Numbered from the stretch's first letter, positions 43,944 to 53,481 are shown. The stretch: DNA of 64,000 nucleotides from Klebsiella sp. RHBSTW-00484 (GCF_013705725.1 NZ_CP055481.1:1-64000); one strand, 5' to 3'. Made by a program: numbers and translations. Notes: generated by a model not told the origin, from the sequence alone.

Positions 43944-44885
43944 TCAGCGGTTCGGAATAATCAAATCCCCGCGCAGCGGGCTGCTGCCGAGCATTTGCGT
44001 TTTTTCGGTCAGCCAGCTGACGATCCGACTCGCCATTGCGTCCATTGAATATTCAATCGCCGGGATGGTCGGAATACCGGGTAGCTGTAACGAGCCCGCA
44101 AGGCTAAACACCATGACTTTTTCTGGCACCGCGCGATTGAATGCCTGGAGCTGCGGGACCACCAGCTGCGCCTGCTGCTCGTTTGCCACCAGCAATGCAT
44201 TGAAATTCAGCGTGGTTGCGTTGTTTACCAACTCCTGCACCGCCACGGAAGGCGAATGGCTGTCGAGAAAGATCAGGTTGCGATTAAACGGCAGGAAACT
44301 CTTTTCCAGAGCGTGCTTGTAGCCAAGCAGCACCTGATCGGCAAAACCGCTGCCCTGCGGATGGATCAGCGCAATCTGTCGCCGCCCCTGGCTTATCAAA
44401 TAGTTACAGGCTGTTTCCGCCGCAAAGGCGTGGTCAAAATGAATGCTGTTCACACCTTCGCTTTCCAGGCAGTCAATCAGCACCACGTCAGGCCGGTCGA
44501 TATTCAGCGGAAACCGTGCGCCAATAATCAATACATCATCGCAAAGGCCGCAGGTCAGCTCTTCCAGTGAATGCATCACCCTGCCACGGGAATTTGCGAA
44601 ACGCAGCAGCAGATGTTTCTGGTGCTGGCTGAGCTGTTTTTCCAGGGCATAGAGGTAGTTGGTGGTTTGATTAATATTGTCCTGAGCGCAAATCACGCCA
44701 ATGCAACCGGTGGTTTGACTAAGCAAAGATTGCGCAATCATATTTGGCCGATAGTTAAGTTCTTCCGCCGCTTGTAACACCGCCTGTCGGCTGGCTTCCT
44801 TCACCCCGCGCGAACCACTCAACACCCGAGAGACAGTGGCTTTCGATACCCCAGCTAAGCGTGATACATCATTGATTGTAGACAT
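43944..44885 (-). CDS. LacI-family repressor of the adjacent PTS operon
   Basis: A 313-residue regulator. The helix-turn-helix INDVSRLAGVSKATVSRVLSGSRGV (about 3-27) and hinge NYRPNMIAQSL are typical, followed by a periplasmic-binding-like sugar domain (about 60-310). The second of two adjacent ATGs (44885) has the better 6 nt spacing from AGGGG. It is divergent from the PTS genes; a palindromic GGAAACCGGTTTCC lies in the shared gap and a degenerate one nearer its own start. The most likely effector is the sugar handled by that PTS. Confidence 0.87.
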   Translation of the reverse strand: MSTINDVSRLAGVSKATVSRVLSGSRGVKEASRQAVLQAAEELNYRPNMIAQSLLSQTTGCIGVICAQDNINQTTNYLYALEKQLSQHQKHLLLRFANSRGRVMHSLEELTCGLCDDVLIIGARFPLNIDRPDVVLIDCLESEGVNSIHFDHAFAAETACNYLISQGRRQIALIHPQGSGFADQVLLGYKHALEKSFLPFNRNLIFLDSHSPSVAVQELVNNATTLNFNALLVANEQQAQLVVPQLQAFNRAVPEKVMVFSLAGSLQLPGIPTIPAIEYSMDAMASRIVSWLTEKTQMLGSSPLRGDLIIPNR

Positions 44886-44983
44886 CATTTTCCCCTGACA
44901 GGGCCAGTCCGATCCCTGTAAATCCCTGGACCTGAATCGCTTCAATAATAACCAGCAGCAGTATATCCGTTTCCGTTTTATTT

Positions 44984-45123
44984 GGAAACCGATTCTCCGT
45001 TTCATGGAAAAACGTAGCAAAAACCACAGGAATATGTGAGCCAAATCTAATTAATCAGCCCTGTGGCTGACAGATCTTGACGGTTATCACAGTTCTGTTT
45101 TTTATAAATGGAAACCGGTTTCC
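44984..45123. promoter_or_regulatory. LacI-type operators in the regulator-PTS gap
   Basis: A perfect 14 bp palindrome GGAAACCGGTTTCC lies at 45110-45123, with a degenerate version GGAAACC-GATT-CTCC at 44984-44998. The CCGG-centred form is typical of LacI/GalR operators. The pair may allow repression of both the operon and the regulator itself. Binding is inferred. Confidence 0.7.
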
Positions 45124-45178
45124 GTCTGATATCAAATCATCCACGCAATAACTTTTTACATTTTGAGGATGGTCGTCG

Positions 45179-45493
45179 ATGTACAAGATTATGCTGTGCT
45201 GCTCTGCCGGGATGTCCACCAGTATGCTGGTCAGAAAGATGGTCGATGTCGCAAAGGAACGTAACCTGCCGGTGCAGATTGATGCTTATGGTGTTTCCGA
45301 ATTTGACATGCAGTTTCCACAGTACCAGGTGGTGCTTCTTGGCCCCCAGGTGAAATACATGCTGAAAACTTTATCTGAGAAAGCCGCTTCCCTGAATATT
45401 CCGGTCCAGCCAATCAATACCATGGACTACGGGATGCAGCGGGGAGATAACGTCCTGGATTATGCTCTGTCGCTGATAGAAGCGGCGCATTAA
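45179..45493 (+). CDS. PTS cellobiose/lactose-family subunit IIB
   Basis: A 104-residue cytoplasmic phosphotransfer domain. The phospho-cysteine is Cys8 in MLCCSAGMSTSMLVRKM, close to ChbB. The remaining sequence (VLLGPQVKYMLKTLSEKA near 57-74; INTMDYGMQRGDNVLDYAL near the end) is typical of the family. It is first of the operon B-C-A. It starts 56 nt after the palindromic operator. The next gene begins 12 nt after the stop. Confidence 0.9.
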   Translation: MYKIMLCCSAGMSTSMLVRKMVDVAKERNLPVQIDAYGVSEFDMQFPQYQVVLLGPQVKYMLKTLSEKAASLNIPVQPINTMDYGMQRGDNVLDYALSLIEAAH

Positions 45494-45504
45494 GAGGTGT
45501 GCAA

Positions 45505-46827
45505 ATGAGTTCTCTGTATCAGTCCATGATTGCTGTGATCGAGCAATCAATTACACCGCTGGCAGGACGCCTTGGGCAGCAGAAATACGTTATCGCCATT
45601 CGCGATGGCTTCACTGCCGCATTGCCGTTTATGATCATCGGCTCTTTCATGCTGGTATTTATCTTCCCTCCTTTTTCGCCGGATACCGCCAACGGTTTCG
45701 CCCGCGGCTGGCTGGATTTCTCCCAACAGTATCGCGAACAGCTGATGCTGCCGTTTAACCTCAGCATGGGTGTGATGACGTTCTTTATCTCTGTAGGTAT
45801 TGGCGCCAGCCTGGGACGCCAGTTCCAGCTCGACCCGGTGATGTCCGGTCTGCTGGCGTTTATGGCCTTTTTACTGGTTGCCGCGCCGTATGCGGATGGC
45901 AAAATCTCCACCCAGTACCTCTCCGGCCAGGGCATCTTTACCGCCTTGATCACCGCGATTTATTCCACCCGCGTTTACGCCTGGCTGAAGCAGAACAACA
46001 TCACCATTCGTCTGCCGAAAGAGGTGCCGACCGGCGTTGCGCGCTCGTTTGAAATCCTCATCCCGGTGCTGGTGGTGATAGCGACGCTGCATCCACTGAA
46101 CCTGTTTATTGAAGCGCAGACCGGGATGATCCTGCCGCAGGCGATTATGCATCTGCTGGAGCCGCTGGTTTCCGCCTCTGACTCACTGCCGGCGATTCTG
46201 CTTTCCGTCCTGATGTGCCAGATTTTCTGGTTTGCCGGGATCCACGGTTCGCTGATTGTCACCGGGATTATGAACCCGTTCTGGATGGCCAACCTGTCGG
46301 CAAACCAGGCGGCGCTGGCGGCTGGTGCAGCTCTGCCCCACGTCTATCTGCAAGGTTTCTGGGACCACTACCTGCTAATCGGCGGTGTCGGTTCCACGCT
46401 CCCGCTGGCGTTCCTGCTGCTGCGTAGCCGCGTGGCGCACCTGCGTACCATTGGCAAAATGGGCGTCGTACCCAGCTTCTTTAATATCAACGAGCCGATT
46501 CTGTTCGGTGCGCCGATTATTATGAACCCGATGATGTTTATCCCGTTCGTCTTCGTGCCGATGATCAACGCCGTGCTGGCTTACGGCGCGACGCGTCTCG
46601 GCTGGCTGAGCCAGGTCGTTTCCCTGACCCCATGGACAACGCCAGCTCCCATTGGCGCATCGTGGGCTGCCAACTGGACCTTAAGCCCGGTCGTCATGTG
46701 CGTGATTTGTATGGTGATGTCGGCGGTTATCTATCTGCCATTCCTGCGTGCTTATGAACGCTCCTTAATGAAAACCGAAGTCGAAAAAGCAAAAAACGCG
46801 GCACCGGTTGCTGAAACCGTCAGCTAA
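45505..46827 (+). CDS. PTS cellobiose/lactose-family subunit IIC
   Basis: A 440-residue sugar-translocating membrane subunit. ATG 45505 (MSSLYQSMIAVIEQ; GAGG 7 nt upstream) is preferred to 45499. Landmarks are FTAALPFMIIGSFMLV near 35-50, FWFAGIHGSLIVTGIMNPFW near 238, and FFNINEPILFGAPIIMNP near 330, which holds the conserved Asn-Glu of the sugar site. Beta-glucosides, cellobiose and chitobiose are the usual substrates of this family; which one cannot be decided here. Confidence 0.92.
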   Translation: MSSLYQSMIAVIEQSITPLAGRLGQQKYVIAIRDGFTAALPFMIIGSFMLVFIFPPFSPDTANGFARGWLDFSQQYREQLMLPFNLSMGVMTFFISVGIGASLGRQFQLDPVMSGLLAFMAFLLVAAPYADGKISTQYLSGQGIFTALITAIYSTRVYAWLKQNNITIRLPKEVPTGVARSFEILIPVLVVIATLHPLNLFIEAQTGMILPQAIMHLLEPLVSASDSLPAILLSVLMCQIFWFAGIHGSLIVTGIMNPFWMANLSANQAALAAGAALPHVYLQGFWDHYLLIGGVGSTLPLAFLLLRSRVAHLRTIGKMGVVPSFFNINEPILFGAPIIMNPMMFIPFVFVPMINAVLAYGATRLGWLSQVVSLTPWTTPAPIGASWAANWTLSPVVMCVICMVMSAVIYLPFLRAYERSLMKTEVEKAKNAAPVAETVS

Positions 46828-46929
46828 TAATTAAACGAATATATTTTTAAGATGACAGCGTAAATAATGCAGAAAAAGGACTTTCACCACATTATTTAAA
46901 TAATAAAGTTAATGATCTCAGGACATAAC

Positions 46930-47232
46930 ATGATTGAATTAGAAGATGCGGTAATGGATATTATCGTCAACGCGGGACAGTCACGCTCATTATGTTTTGA
47001 AGCGCTTCATTGTGCCCGTAACGGTAATATAGATGAAGCGCGGTTGCTCCTTAATGAAGCCGATGGTTATGCCCGCCGGGCGCACCAGATGCAAACCCAG
47101 CTCATCGAGCAGGACGCGGGAGAAGGGCGTCAGCCGATGACGCTGATTATGGTGCACGCCCAGGACCATCTGATGAATTCTCTGCTGGCTCGCGAATTTT
47201 CAGAAGAGTTAATTCATCTGTATCAACGTTAA
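46930..47232 (+). CDS. PTS cellobiose/lactose-family subunit IIA
   Basis: A 100-residue three-helix phosphocarrier. ATG 46930 (MIELEDAVMDIIVNAGQSRS) has AGGA at a good distance; an ATG at 46912 has none. The phospho-histidine region TLIMVHAQDHLMNSLL (His76 and His80) is conserved. It takes phosphate from HPr and passes it to IIB. It follows IIC after about 100 nt. A small hairpin after it may reduce read-through to the porin gene. Confidence 0.9.
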   Translation: MIELEDAVMDIIVNAGQSRSLCFEALHCARNGNIDEARLLLNEADGYARRAHQMQTQLIEQDAGEGRQPMTLIMVHAQDHLMNSLLAREFSEELIHLYQR

Positions 47233-47268
47233 TATATAACTCAACAGTACCCTAAATAAGTATCACCA

Positions 47269-47290
47269 GCTTATCCTGGCGGGATAGCTA
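47269..47290 (+). promoter_or_regulatory. Small hairpin between PTS IIA and porin genes
   Basis: TTATCC and GGGATA with flanking AGC/GCT can pair over a TGGC-type loop. The next T run is absent, so it is more likely an mRNA-processing or attenuating element than a terminator. The porin start is 38 nt downstream. Confidence 0.4.
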
Positions 47291-47327
47291 TTATCTGAAT
47301 ATATGAATTATTAAAAGCGAGATAATT

Positions 47328-48713
47328 ATGAAAACTGTAAAAATGCTGCCATTAGCCATGGCGGTCGTCGCCGCGCTGTGCCCAATTTCCGTATTAGCAC
47401 AAGATTTTACTCAGGAACAAATTGACGCCATTGTGGCTAAAGCCGTCGATAAAGCGCTGGCCGACCGTCAGGCTAAGATGGACGCCGCCGCCGCGAAAAA
47501 GGTGGATCTGGAGACCAATCCGCAAACCGCCGCACAGACACCGGATATGGCGGTTCCGTTCGGACTGAAATTTAGCGGTTACGCCCGCTACGGCGCACAA
47601 TTCCAGACCGGCGATCAGAAATTTGTTGGCGTTGATGGCTCCTATAACGGCGCGTCGGCAATCGGTCGTCTGGGTAACGAAGGCAACGGCGGCGAATTCC
47701 AGATAACCAAAGCCTTTAAGAGCAGCAAAGGCGCTATCTGGGATATTAACGTGATGTTCGACCACTGGAGCGATGAAGTTAACCTGAAAAAAGCCTACGT
47801 CGGCGTCACCAACGTGCTGGAGTCCAACCCTAACGCCTATATCTGGGCGGGTCGCGATTTCCACCAGCGTCCGCAACAGGGGATCAATGACTACTTCTGG
47901 ATGAACCACGATGGTCAGGGCGCCGGGGTGAAAAACTTCGATATCGGTGGCGTACAGTTTGACGTGGCGGCGGTCTCGCAGGTGGAGTCCTGTAGCCCGG
48001 AAGTGATGGCCGATGAGGCTAACCCATCGCGTATCACCTGTACCGGTGGCTCCGGCACTGGTGATGATGGTCACTATGCGCTGACCACCAAAACTCACAA
48101 TATCAAAGCGGGCCCGATCGACGTTGAGGTCTACGCTAACTACGGCTTTGATTCAAAAGCGGTGGATAACGACGAGCAGCTCGATGCCTGGCAGGGCGGC
48201 CTGCTGTTAAGCCACACCAACAGCGATGACAGCGGCGTGAATAAGGTTATCCTGCGCTACTCCGATAACTCGGATAACAGCGTTTACAACAAAACGGACG
48301 GGTTGACTGCTATCTATGCCAGCTTCGAAGGCAACTATAAGTTTACCCAGCAGGCGCAGATCGAATATCTGCTGGCCTTCCACGACTATGACAACAGCAA
48401 GGACGACACCGACAACCGTAAAAACTACGGCGCGATTGTCCGTCCGATGTACTTCTGGAACGACGTGCATTCGACCTGGCTGGAAGCGGGCTACCAGCGC
48501 GTTGATTACGATCAGGGCGGAGACAACCATGGCTGGAAGCTGACGCTGTCGCAGAACATTGCGATCGGTATGGGGCCGGAGTTCCGCCCAATGCTGCGTT
48601 TCTACGTGACCGGCGGTCAGGTGGATAACAAGCGCACTGCGAAGGTCAACGGCACCGACGACCAGCAGCTGGATTCGCTGAACGTTGGCGGCATGTTTGA
48701 AGCGTGGTTCTAA
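47328..48713 (+). CDS. Carbohydrate-specific outer-membrane porin (LamB/BglH/ScrY type)
   Basis: A 461-residue trimeric sugar porin. A signal peptide (MKTVKMLPLAMAVVAALCPISVLA, cleaved before QDFTQ) is followed by a short coiled-coil (about 26-60, with AIVAKAVDKALADRQAKMDAA), as in ScrY and BglH. The barrel starts FGLKFSGYARYGAQF and ends with the BAM signal FEAWF. The family motif WAGRDFHQRPQQGINDYFWMNHDGQGAGV near 164-192 matches LamB-like porins. Last gene of the PTS operon; it lets oligosaccharides larger than the general porin limit reach the PTS. Confidence 0.9.
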   Translation: MKTVKMLPLAMAVVAALCPISVLAQDFTQEQIDAIVAKAVDKALADRQAKMDAAAAKKVDLETNPQTAAQTPDMAVPFGLKFSGYARYGAQFQTGDQKFVGVDGSYNGASAIGRLGNEGNGGEFQITKAFKSSKGAIWDINVMFDHWSDEVNLKKAYVGVTNVLESNPNAYIWAGRDFHQRPQQGINDYFWMNHDGQGAGVKNFDIGGVQFDVAAVSQVESCSPEVMADEANPSRITCTGGSGTGDDGHYALTTKTHNIKAGPIDVEVYANYGFDSKAVDNDEQLDAWQGGLLLSHTNSDDSGVNKVILRYSDNSDNSVYNKTDGLTAIYASFEGNYKFTQQAQIEYLLAFHDYDNSKDDTDNRKNYGAIVRPMYFWNDVHSTWLEAGYQRVDYDQGGDNHGWKLTLSQNIAIGMGPEFRPMLRFYVTGGQVDNKRTAKVNGTDDQQLDSLNVGGMFEAWF

Positions 48714-48727
48714 GCGAGTGAAGCAGT

Positions 48728-48856
48728 CCCGGGTCATGGCATGAATGCCTGACCCGGCGACTTATTCCCGGAGGCGGCGCTGGCGCGCCTGTCCGGGCTA
48801 CCAAACCAGCAGACTGCTCGATCCCGTAGCCCGATCAAACAGCAGTGCTACCGGGG
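48728..48856. repeat. Hairpin plus BIME/REP element after the porin gene
   Basis: CGGGTCATGGCAT pairs with ATGCCTGACCCG (48728-48757), serving as the porin gene end. REP units follow: TTCCCGGAGGCGGCGCTGGC...CCGGGCTAC and CGTAGCCCGATC...CTACCGGGGG. Same family as the elements at 31008 and 60904. Confidence 0.8.
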
Positions 48857-48875
48857 GATTTTCGCAGCGAAAAAA

Positions 48876-49238
48876 TCAGAACGCGGTTTTTGAGAAGCCG
48901 GTCATCTCTTTGAGGCCCATTTCGCGACCCAGAGCGGTCATCGGATGGACAAGAACCAGCCCGCGCACGCTTTTTTTGAGTTTGCCAATATCGGCCTGCT
49001 CTTTTTTGGTGATGGCGCGACGGTGCGGCAGGCTCATCAGTTTCTGCGCTTCTTTGCTCAGTTTTTGACCCTGAACTTCGCGCAGGCGAACAAGCTCCGC
49101 CTCAATGGTGGTTTTTTCTTTTTCCAGCTCGGCGTACTTGTCTGCGGCTTCAACCAGCGACAGGTCGGCCTGCTGGTGACGGATGGCGTCGAGACGGTCG
49201 CTCAGACGCTTAATTTCACTTTTTTCGACTTCTTTCAT
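48876..49238 (-). CDS. yibL: YibL, ribosome-associated DUF2810 protein
   Basis: A 120-residue, highly charged protein. The first 65 residues ([22 protein letters not shown]...[21 protein letters not shown]) are a predicted coiled coil, followed by a basic tail ([28 protein letters not shown]). E. coli YibL is found with ribosomal particles, but its role is unresolved. It is divergent from yibT; the order yibL-yibT-mtlR-mtlD-mtlA is as in E. coli. Confidence 0.9.
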   Translation of the reverse strand: MKEVEKSEIKRLSDRLDAIRHQQADLSLVEAADKYAELEKEKTTIEAELVRLREVQGQKLSKEAQKLMSLPHRRAITKKEQADIGKLKKSVRGLVLVHPMTALGREMGLKEMTGFSKTAF

Positions 49239-49513
49239 GGTGGTTTAATCTATTAAGAAATGGGCGTTATCAGACTATAGTATGTGCTGTCGCTTCCGTT
49301 GTGGGTAGCTATTTATCAAAACGTCACAACTTTCCCCGCAATAACAATCACCGTGATTAATTATAATAATTTGAATATTATACGGATTTCCCACCAGAGT
49401 GGGTGAATGTTCATTTCTGTGAAGCCCGTCGGCCATTAAGCACGTTTTCCTCATCTAAATCCCTTCTTTTGGCTAATTCTTAACAAGATGATCCCCGAGC
49501 AGAGGAGAGCGTG

Positions 49514-49738
49514 ATGGCGAAAATCGGCGACGGTGTACCGCGTATTATTGATAAGGCCGTAGATTTTATGGCTTCAAGCCAGGCTTTTATGGAATATCTA
49601 AAAAAGTCCCCGCGTTTGCAGCATATACCGCAAGACATTCCGGCGGACAAAGAGGAGCTGTTTCTGCGTCGTCTGGAGTATTATCGGCAGCTTTATCAGC
49701 CGACGTGTGACCAGCAAGAGACCGAATCAGAGCGTTGA
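49514..49738 (+). CDS. yibT: YibT, small protein of unknown function
   Basis: A 74-residue protein. AGGAG lies 6 nt before ATG 49514; an in-frame GTG just upstream is less favoured. The segment [23 protein letters not shown] and [11 protein letters not shown] match YibT of E. coli (69 residues). It is soluble and probably helical, with no known function. Its last 12 nt overlap the 3' end of mtlR on the other strand. The 275 nt upstream towards yibL is AT-rich with no feature I can name. Confidence 0.85.
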   Translation: MAKIGDGVPRIIDKAVDFMASSQAFMEYLKKSPRLQHIPQDIPADKEELFLRRLEYYRQLYQPTCDQQETESER

Positions 49739-50326
49739 TTTTTGAAAGGCTTTTTTTAAGCTGATTTTAGAAATCAGCTCGGTCAGAGACAGCATCATTG
49801 TTGAACGTACAACCTGCTGGTAGCGCAGTTTCTGCATTGCCAGCAGTTCCGCATCGCTATCGTCGAATAGCGGCATCGGCGGCAGCGCAGCGACGCAGTG
49901 CAGCTCGCCAAACGGTCCGAGAATTTCATCGTCGGTAAAGCTGTACTCATTACCATCGTGGTTCAACTCTTCGCGCAGGGCCATTAGCAGCTCGGCGTCT
50001 TCGTATTCGGCGCGACTGATCACCCCGAGGCCATAAATCAGCTTCAGGCGTACAGAAAGGTCACCCAGCGGCCCCTCGCCGTCTAGCAAGGGCTCCACTG
50101 CGTATTTCACCGCATAGTCGTCTTTACGGAACACCTGAAGCACCAGGATATTGACCGCTTCCGTCAGCAGTTCAACGGTAGCGATCAGGAAGCTTCTTAC
50201 GGTTTTGCCAGCATTCAGACGCTCAAGCACACGGTTTTCAAATGCCTGTGTTTCTTCCATTATTGCCTGCATATCTGACAGGAGTAGTAATGGGCGCGGT
50301 TCGGACCGCGCCAGATCTTGCCTCAT
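49727..50326 (-). CDS. mtlR: Mannitol operon repressor MtlR
   Basis: A 199-residue all-helical protein of the MtlR/FumE family that reduces mtl expression when mannitol is absent. It lacks an evident helix-turn-helix, so direct DNA binding is debated; it can interact with HPr in E. coli. Core segments [55 protein letters not shown] and [19 protein letters not shown] are conserved. It overlaps mtlD by 4 nt (ATGA) and is the last gene of the operon. Confidence 0.95.
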   Translation of the reverse strand: MRQDLARSEPRPLLLLSDMQAIMEETQAFENRVLERLNAGKTVRSFLIATVELLTEAVNILVLQVFRKDDYAVKYAVEPLLDGEGPLGDLSVRLKLIYGLGVISRAEYEDAELLMALREELNHDGNEYSFTDDEILGPFGELHCVAALPPMPLFDDSDAELLAMQKLRYQQVVRSTMMLSLTELISKISLKKAFQKSTL

Positions 50327-51471
50327 TTGGTGGCGTTATAGTCGTTAACAGCTTCCGCCACCACATCGCTTGCCGCGTCCAGACCTGAAATCTGCGCCAG
50401 CGCGGCCTGAGGGCCTTTTTCTGCAATCAGCGTCGCCAGCTCTTGCGCCTGCGGATCTTCTTCGCTGCGGAAATGCATCGCCGCAGCGATCCCTTTCACC
50501 AGGTTCAGATGCGGCAGGCCGTATTCCAGCGTACCAAGCAGCGGCTTAATTAAACGATCGCCCGCACTCAGTTTGCGCAGCGGCTGACGGCCAACGCGCT
50601 CAACGTCATCTTTCAAATACGGGTTCTCGAAACGACCAATAATCTTCTGGATATAGGCTGCGTGTTTCTGTGCATCAAAGGCATAGCGTTTGATCAGTAC
50701 CGCGCCGCTCTCTTCCATGGCCCCTTTAACTACCGCGCGGATTTTCTCATCGAGAATCGCGTCACGAATCGTCTGGTGACCCGCCAGTTTTCCGAGGTAG
50801 GCGGTTATAGCATGTCCGGTGTTTAAGGTGAATAGCTTACGCTCGACAAATGCCATCAGGTTATCGGTTAATTCCATTCCTGGGATATTCGGCAGCTCGC
50901 CTTTAAACTGGGTCTTGTCGACAATCCACTCGCTGAAGGTTTCCACGGTCACTTCCAGCGGGTCGTGAGTGGCGGAAGCGGATGGCGGAACGATGCGGTC
51001 AACGGCGGAATCAACGAAGCCGACGTTGGCATCGACCCAGGCTTTATCTTCTTCAGCCAGAGCGTTAAAAACGTGGCCTTTGAGCTGAGTCGTGCCGCGG
51101 ACCATGTTTTCGCAGGCGATAATATTCAGCGGGGCGGTAATGCCCTGCGCTTTGCGTTTAGCCAGACCTTTAGCAATGGCCGGAGCAATGCGTTCCAGCA
51201 CAACCGGACCGACGGCGGTAGTGACCAGGTCAACGCTGGCAATCAGCTCAACGACTTCATCACCGATGCTGCTGACGGCATCGACGCCGGAAACGGTATC
51301 AACCTGCTCATTTTCGCCGACCACGTGAACCTGATAGCTATGACGGGCATTCAGGGCATCAAGCACAACCTGATTTACATCCGCAAACGTCAGCTTTATC
51401 CCCGCGTCTGCCAGCAGTTTGCCGATAAAGCCACGACCGATATTACCTGCGCCAAAATGTAATGCTTTCAT
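50323..51471 (-). CDS. mtlD: Mannitol-1-phosphate 5-dehydrogenase
   Basis: NAD-dependent oxidation of mannitol-1-phosphate to fructose-6-phosphate. ATG 51471 gives [17 protein letters not shown], with the Rossmann motif GAGNIGRG at residues 7-14, and 382 residues, as in E. coli. GAAGG lies 8 nt upstream. The catalytic lysine/histidine region [16 protein letters not shown] near 214-229 is intact. It is separated from mtlA by 99 nt holding a large hairpin. Confidence 0.96.
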   Translation of the reverse strand: MKALHFGAGNIGRGFIGKLLADAGIKLTFADVNQVVLDALNARHSYQVHVVGENEQVDTVSGVDAVSSIGDEVVELIASVDLVTTAVGPVVLERIAPAIAKGLAKRKAQGITAPLNIIACENMVRGTTQLKGHVFNALAEEDKAWVDANVGFVDSAVDRIVPPSASATHDPLEVTVETFSEWIVDKTQFKGELPNIPGMELTDNLMAFVERKLFTLNTGHAITAYLGKLAGHQTIRDAILDEKIRAVVKGAMEESGAVLIKRYAFDAQKHAAYIQKIIGRFENPYLKDDVERVGRQPLRKLSAGDRLIKPLLGTLEYGLPHLNLVKGIAAAMHFRSEEDPQAQELATLIAEKGPQAALAQISGLDAASDVVAEAVNDYNATK

Positions 51472-51489
51472 AGTATTAACCTTCAATTA

Positions 51490-51562
51490 ATGTTTTTACC
51501 TGAGAGGGCTGGGGTGAGGCTTTTCCCTCACCCAAACCCTCTCCCCACGATAAGGAGAGAGG
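51490..51562 (-). repeat. CCCTCACCC-type hairpin repeat between mtlA and mtlD
   Basis: GAGAGGG..GGTGAGG (from 51502) pairs with CCCTCACC..CCCTCTC (to 51543) in a long stem. A second CTCTCC/GGAGAG pair lies next to it (51538-51556). This is a dispersed intergenic repeat seen in many gamma-proteobacteria. In the mtl mRNA it would sit just after the mtlA stop and could lower downstream expression. Confidence 0.7.
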
Positions 51563-51570
51563 GGGCTGGA

Positions 51571-53481
51571 TTACGCTTTCAGCAGCGCCAGGACCTCTTC
51601 GACGCTGGTGGTTTTGGTCAGACGCTCAATGACGGATTCGTCATCCAGCGCGTTGGTCAGGCTGGTAATCACCTGAATGTGCTCGTTATTGCGAGCAGCG
51701 ATACCGATGACCAGACGAGCGACCTCATCCTCTTCTTCACCAAAGCGCACGCCTTCCGGATACTGACAGAACACGATGCCGGTTTTCAGCACGCGATCTT
51801 TAGCTTCGATGGTGCCGTGCGGTACCGCGATGGACTCACCCAGGTAGGTCGACGTCAGTTTTTCGCGGTCCAGCATCGCCTGGACATATTCCGGCTCAAC
51901 GTAGCCGCCTTTCACCAGTTGCTCACCGGCAAACAGAATCGCTTCTTCCTTGGTGGCCGCTTTACGACCGAGGAAGATATTCTCTGCACCGAGTTTGAAC
52001 AGGTTAGTGTCAGCCGCATCAAAGCTGTCTTTCAGACTGTCGCGAACTTTCTCTTCGTTATCAGTATGGCGCTGCGCCGCAACCAGACGTTCGGTCAGGC
52101 TGGTGTACAGGCCGCTGTCGAGGAAGTTGGTCAGCGAAATATGCTGCGCCTGCGGTACCTGGCGCATCGCACGCTCGGTCAGGTCGCGGTGGGTGATGAC
52201 CAGGTCAACATCCGGCGGCAGGTTGTTAATCGCGGTATTCGTAACGGAGATATGGCTCAGCCCGGCATCCTGTACTTTCTTACGCAGCACGCCTGCACCC
52301 ATGGCGCTGGAACCCATACCGGCGTCGCAGGCAACGATGATTTTACGCACGTGGCTCAGGTCGTTAGCCACATCGCCAGCGGCCAGCGGAGTGGCTGCGC
52401 CTTTGGACTGTGCTTTCATATCCTGCATGCGACGGGTCGCTGCATCGATATCGTCTTCTTCCTTCACTTTGCTGGTTTTCAGCAGAACAGCTGAAACGAC
52501 GAAGGAGACCGCCATCGCAGCAACAATCGCGGCGATGTTAGCGAAGTAGGCACCTTTCGGCGTCATCGCCAGCACGGCCAGGATAGAACCCGGAGAGGCC
52601 GGAGAAACCAGACCGCCGTTGAGAAGGGTCAGAGTAAACACGCCGGTCATACCGCCGAGGATAACCGCCAGAATCAGACGCGGGTTCATCAGCACGTACG
52701 GGAAGTAGATTTCGTGAATACCGCCGAGGAAGTGGATGATTGCCGCACCGCCCGCAGACTGTTTAGCGCTACCGCGACCAAAGAACATGTACGCCAGCAG
52801 GACGCCCATACCCGGACCCGGGTTAGCTTCAATCAGGAAGAAGATCGATTTGCCGAGATCATGCGACTGCTGGATGCCCAGCGGCGAGAAGATACCGTGG
52901 TTGATGGCGTTGTTGAGGAACAGGATTTTCGCTGGTTCTACAAAGACAGATGCCAGCGGCAGCATGTCGTGAACAACCATGAAGTTAACGCCTGCCGCCA
53001 GAATTTTGGACAGGACTTCAACTGCCGGACCAATGCCGAGGAACGCCAGGATGGCGAGGATCATCCCGATGATGCCGGCAGAGAAGTTGTTCACCAGCAT
53101 TTCGAAGCCGGATTTGATTTTGCCATCAACCCAGACGTCAAAACGTTTAATCGCCCAGCCGCCTAGCGGACCGGCGATCATGGAGCCGAGGAACATTGGC
53201 ATATCCGCGCCGACGATCACGCCCATGGTGGTAATTGCACCGACCACGCCGCCGCGCTCGCCGCCAATCAGCTTACCGCCGGTATAACCGATCAGCAGCG
53301 GCAGCAGATAGGTGATCATCGGACCAACCAGCTTCGCCAGCGTTTCGTTCGGTAACCATCCTGTCGGAATGAATAATGCGGTGATAATACCCCACGCGAT
53401 AAACGCGCCGATATTTGGCATCACCATGTTGCTGAGGAAACGACCAAAGCTTTGCACTTTGATCTTGATATCGGATGACAT
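51571..53481 (-). CDS. mtlA: PTS mannitol transporter subunit IICBA
   Basis: All-in-one mannitol permease of 636 residues. The IIC membrane domain (about 1-340) has GGIHEIYFPYVLMNP, which contains the conserved GIHE motif. The IIB domain carries phospho-cysteine Cys385 (VACDAGMGSS), and the IIA domain phospho-histidine His555 (VPHGTIEAKDRV). It needs only EI and HPr. First gene of mtlADR, with a CRP-rich control region upstream. Confidence 0.97.
   Translation of the reverse strand: MSSDIKIKVQSFGRFLSNMVMPNIGAFIAWGIITALFIPTGWLPNETLAKLVGPMITYLLPLLIGYTGGKLIGGERGGVVGAITTMGVIVGADMPMFLGSMIAGPLGGWAIKRFDVWVDGKIKSGFEMLVNNFSAGIIGMILAILAFLGIGPAVEVLSKILAAGVNFMVVHDMLPLASVFVEPAKILFLNNAINHGIFSPLGIQQSHDLGKSIFFLIEANPGPGMGVLLAYMFFGRGSAKQSAGGAAIIHFLGGIHEIYFPYVLMNPRLILAVILGGMTGVFTLTLLNGGLVSPASPGSILAVLAMTPKGAYFANIAAIVAAMAVSFVVSAVLLKTSKVKEEDDIDAATRRMQDMKAQSKGAATPLAAGDVANDLSHVRKIIVACDAGMGSSAMGAGVLRKKVQDAGLSHISVTNTAINNLPPDVDLVITHRDLTERAMRQVPQAQHISLTNFLDSGLYTSLTERLVAAQRHTDNEEKVRDSLKDSFDAADTNLFKLGAENIFLGRKAATKEEAILFAGEQLVKGGYVEPEYVQAMLDREKLTSTYLGESIAVPHGTIEAKDRVLKTGIVFCQYPEGVRFGEEEDEVARLVIGIAARNNEHIQVITSLTNALDDESVIERLTKTTSVEEVLALLKA

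Noticed and set aside
51490..52494. Plus-strand frame of 334 codons opposite mtlA
   Set aside because: It starts in the repeat between mtlD and mtlA and covers the conserved IIA and IIB domains of mtlA in reverse; no start signal or motif.
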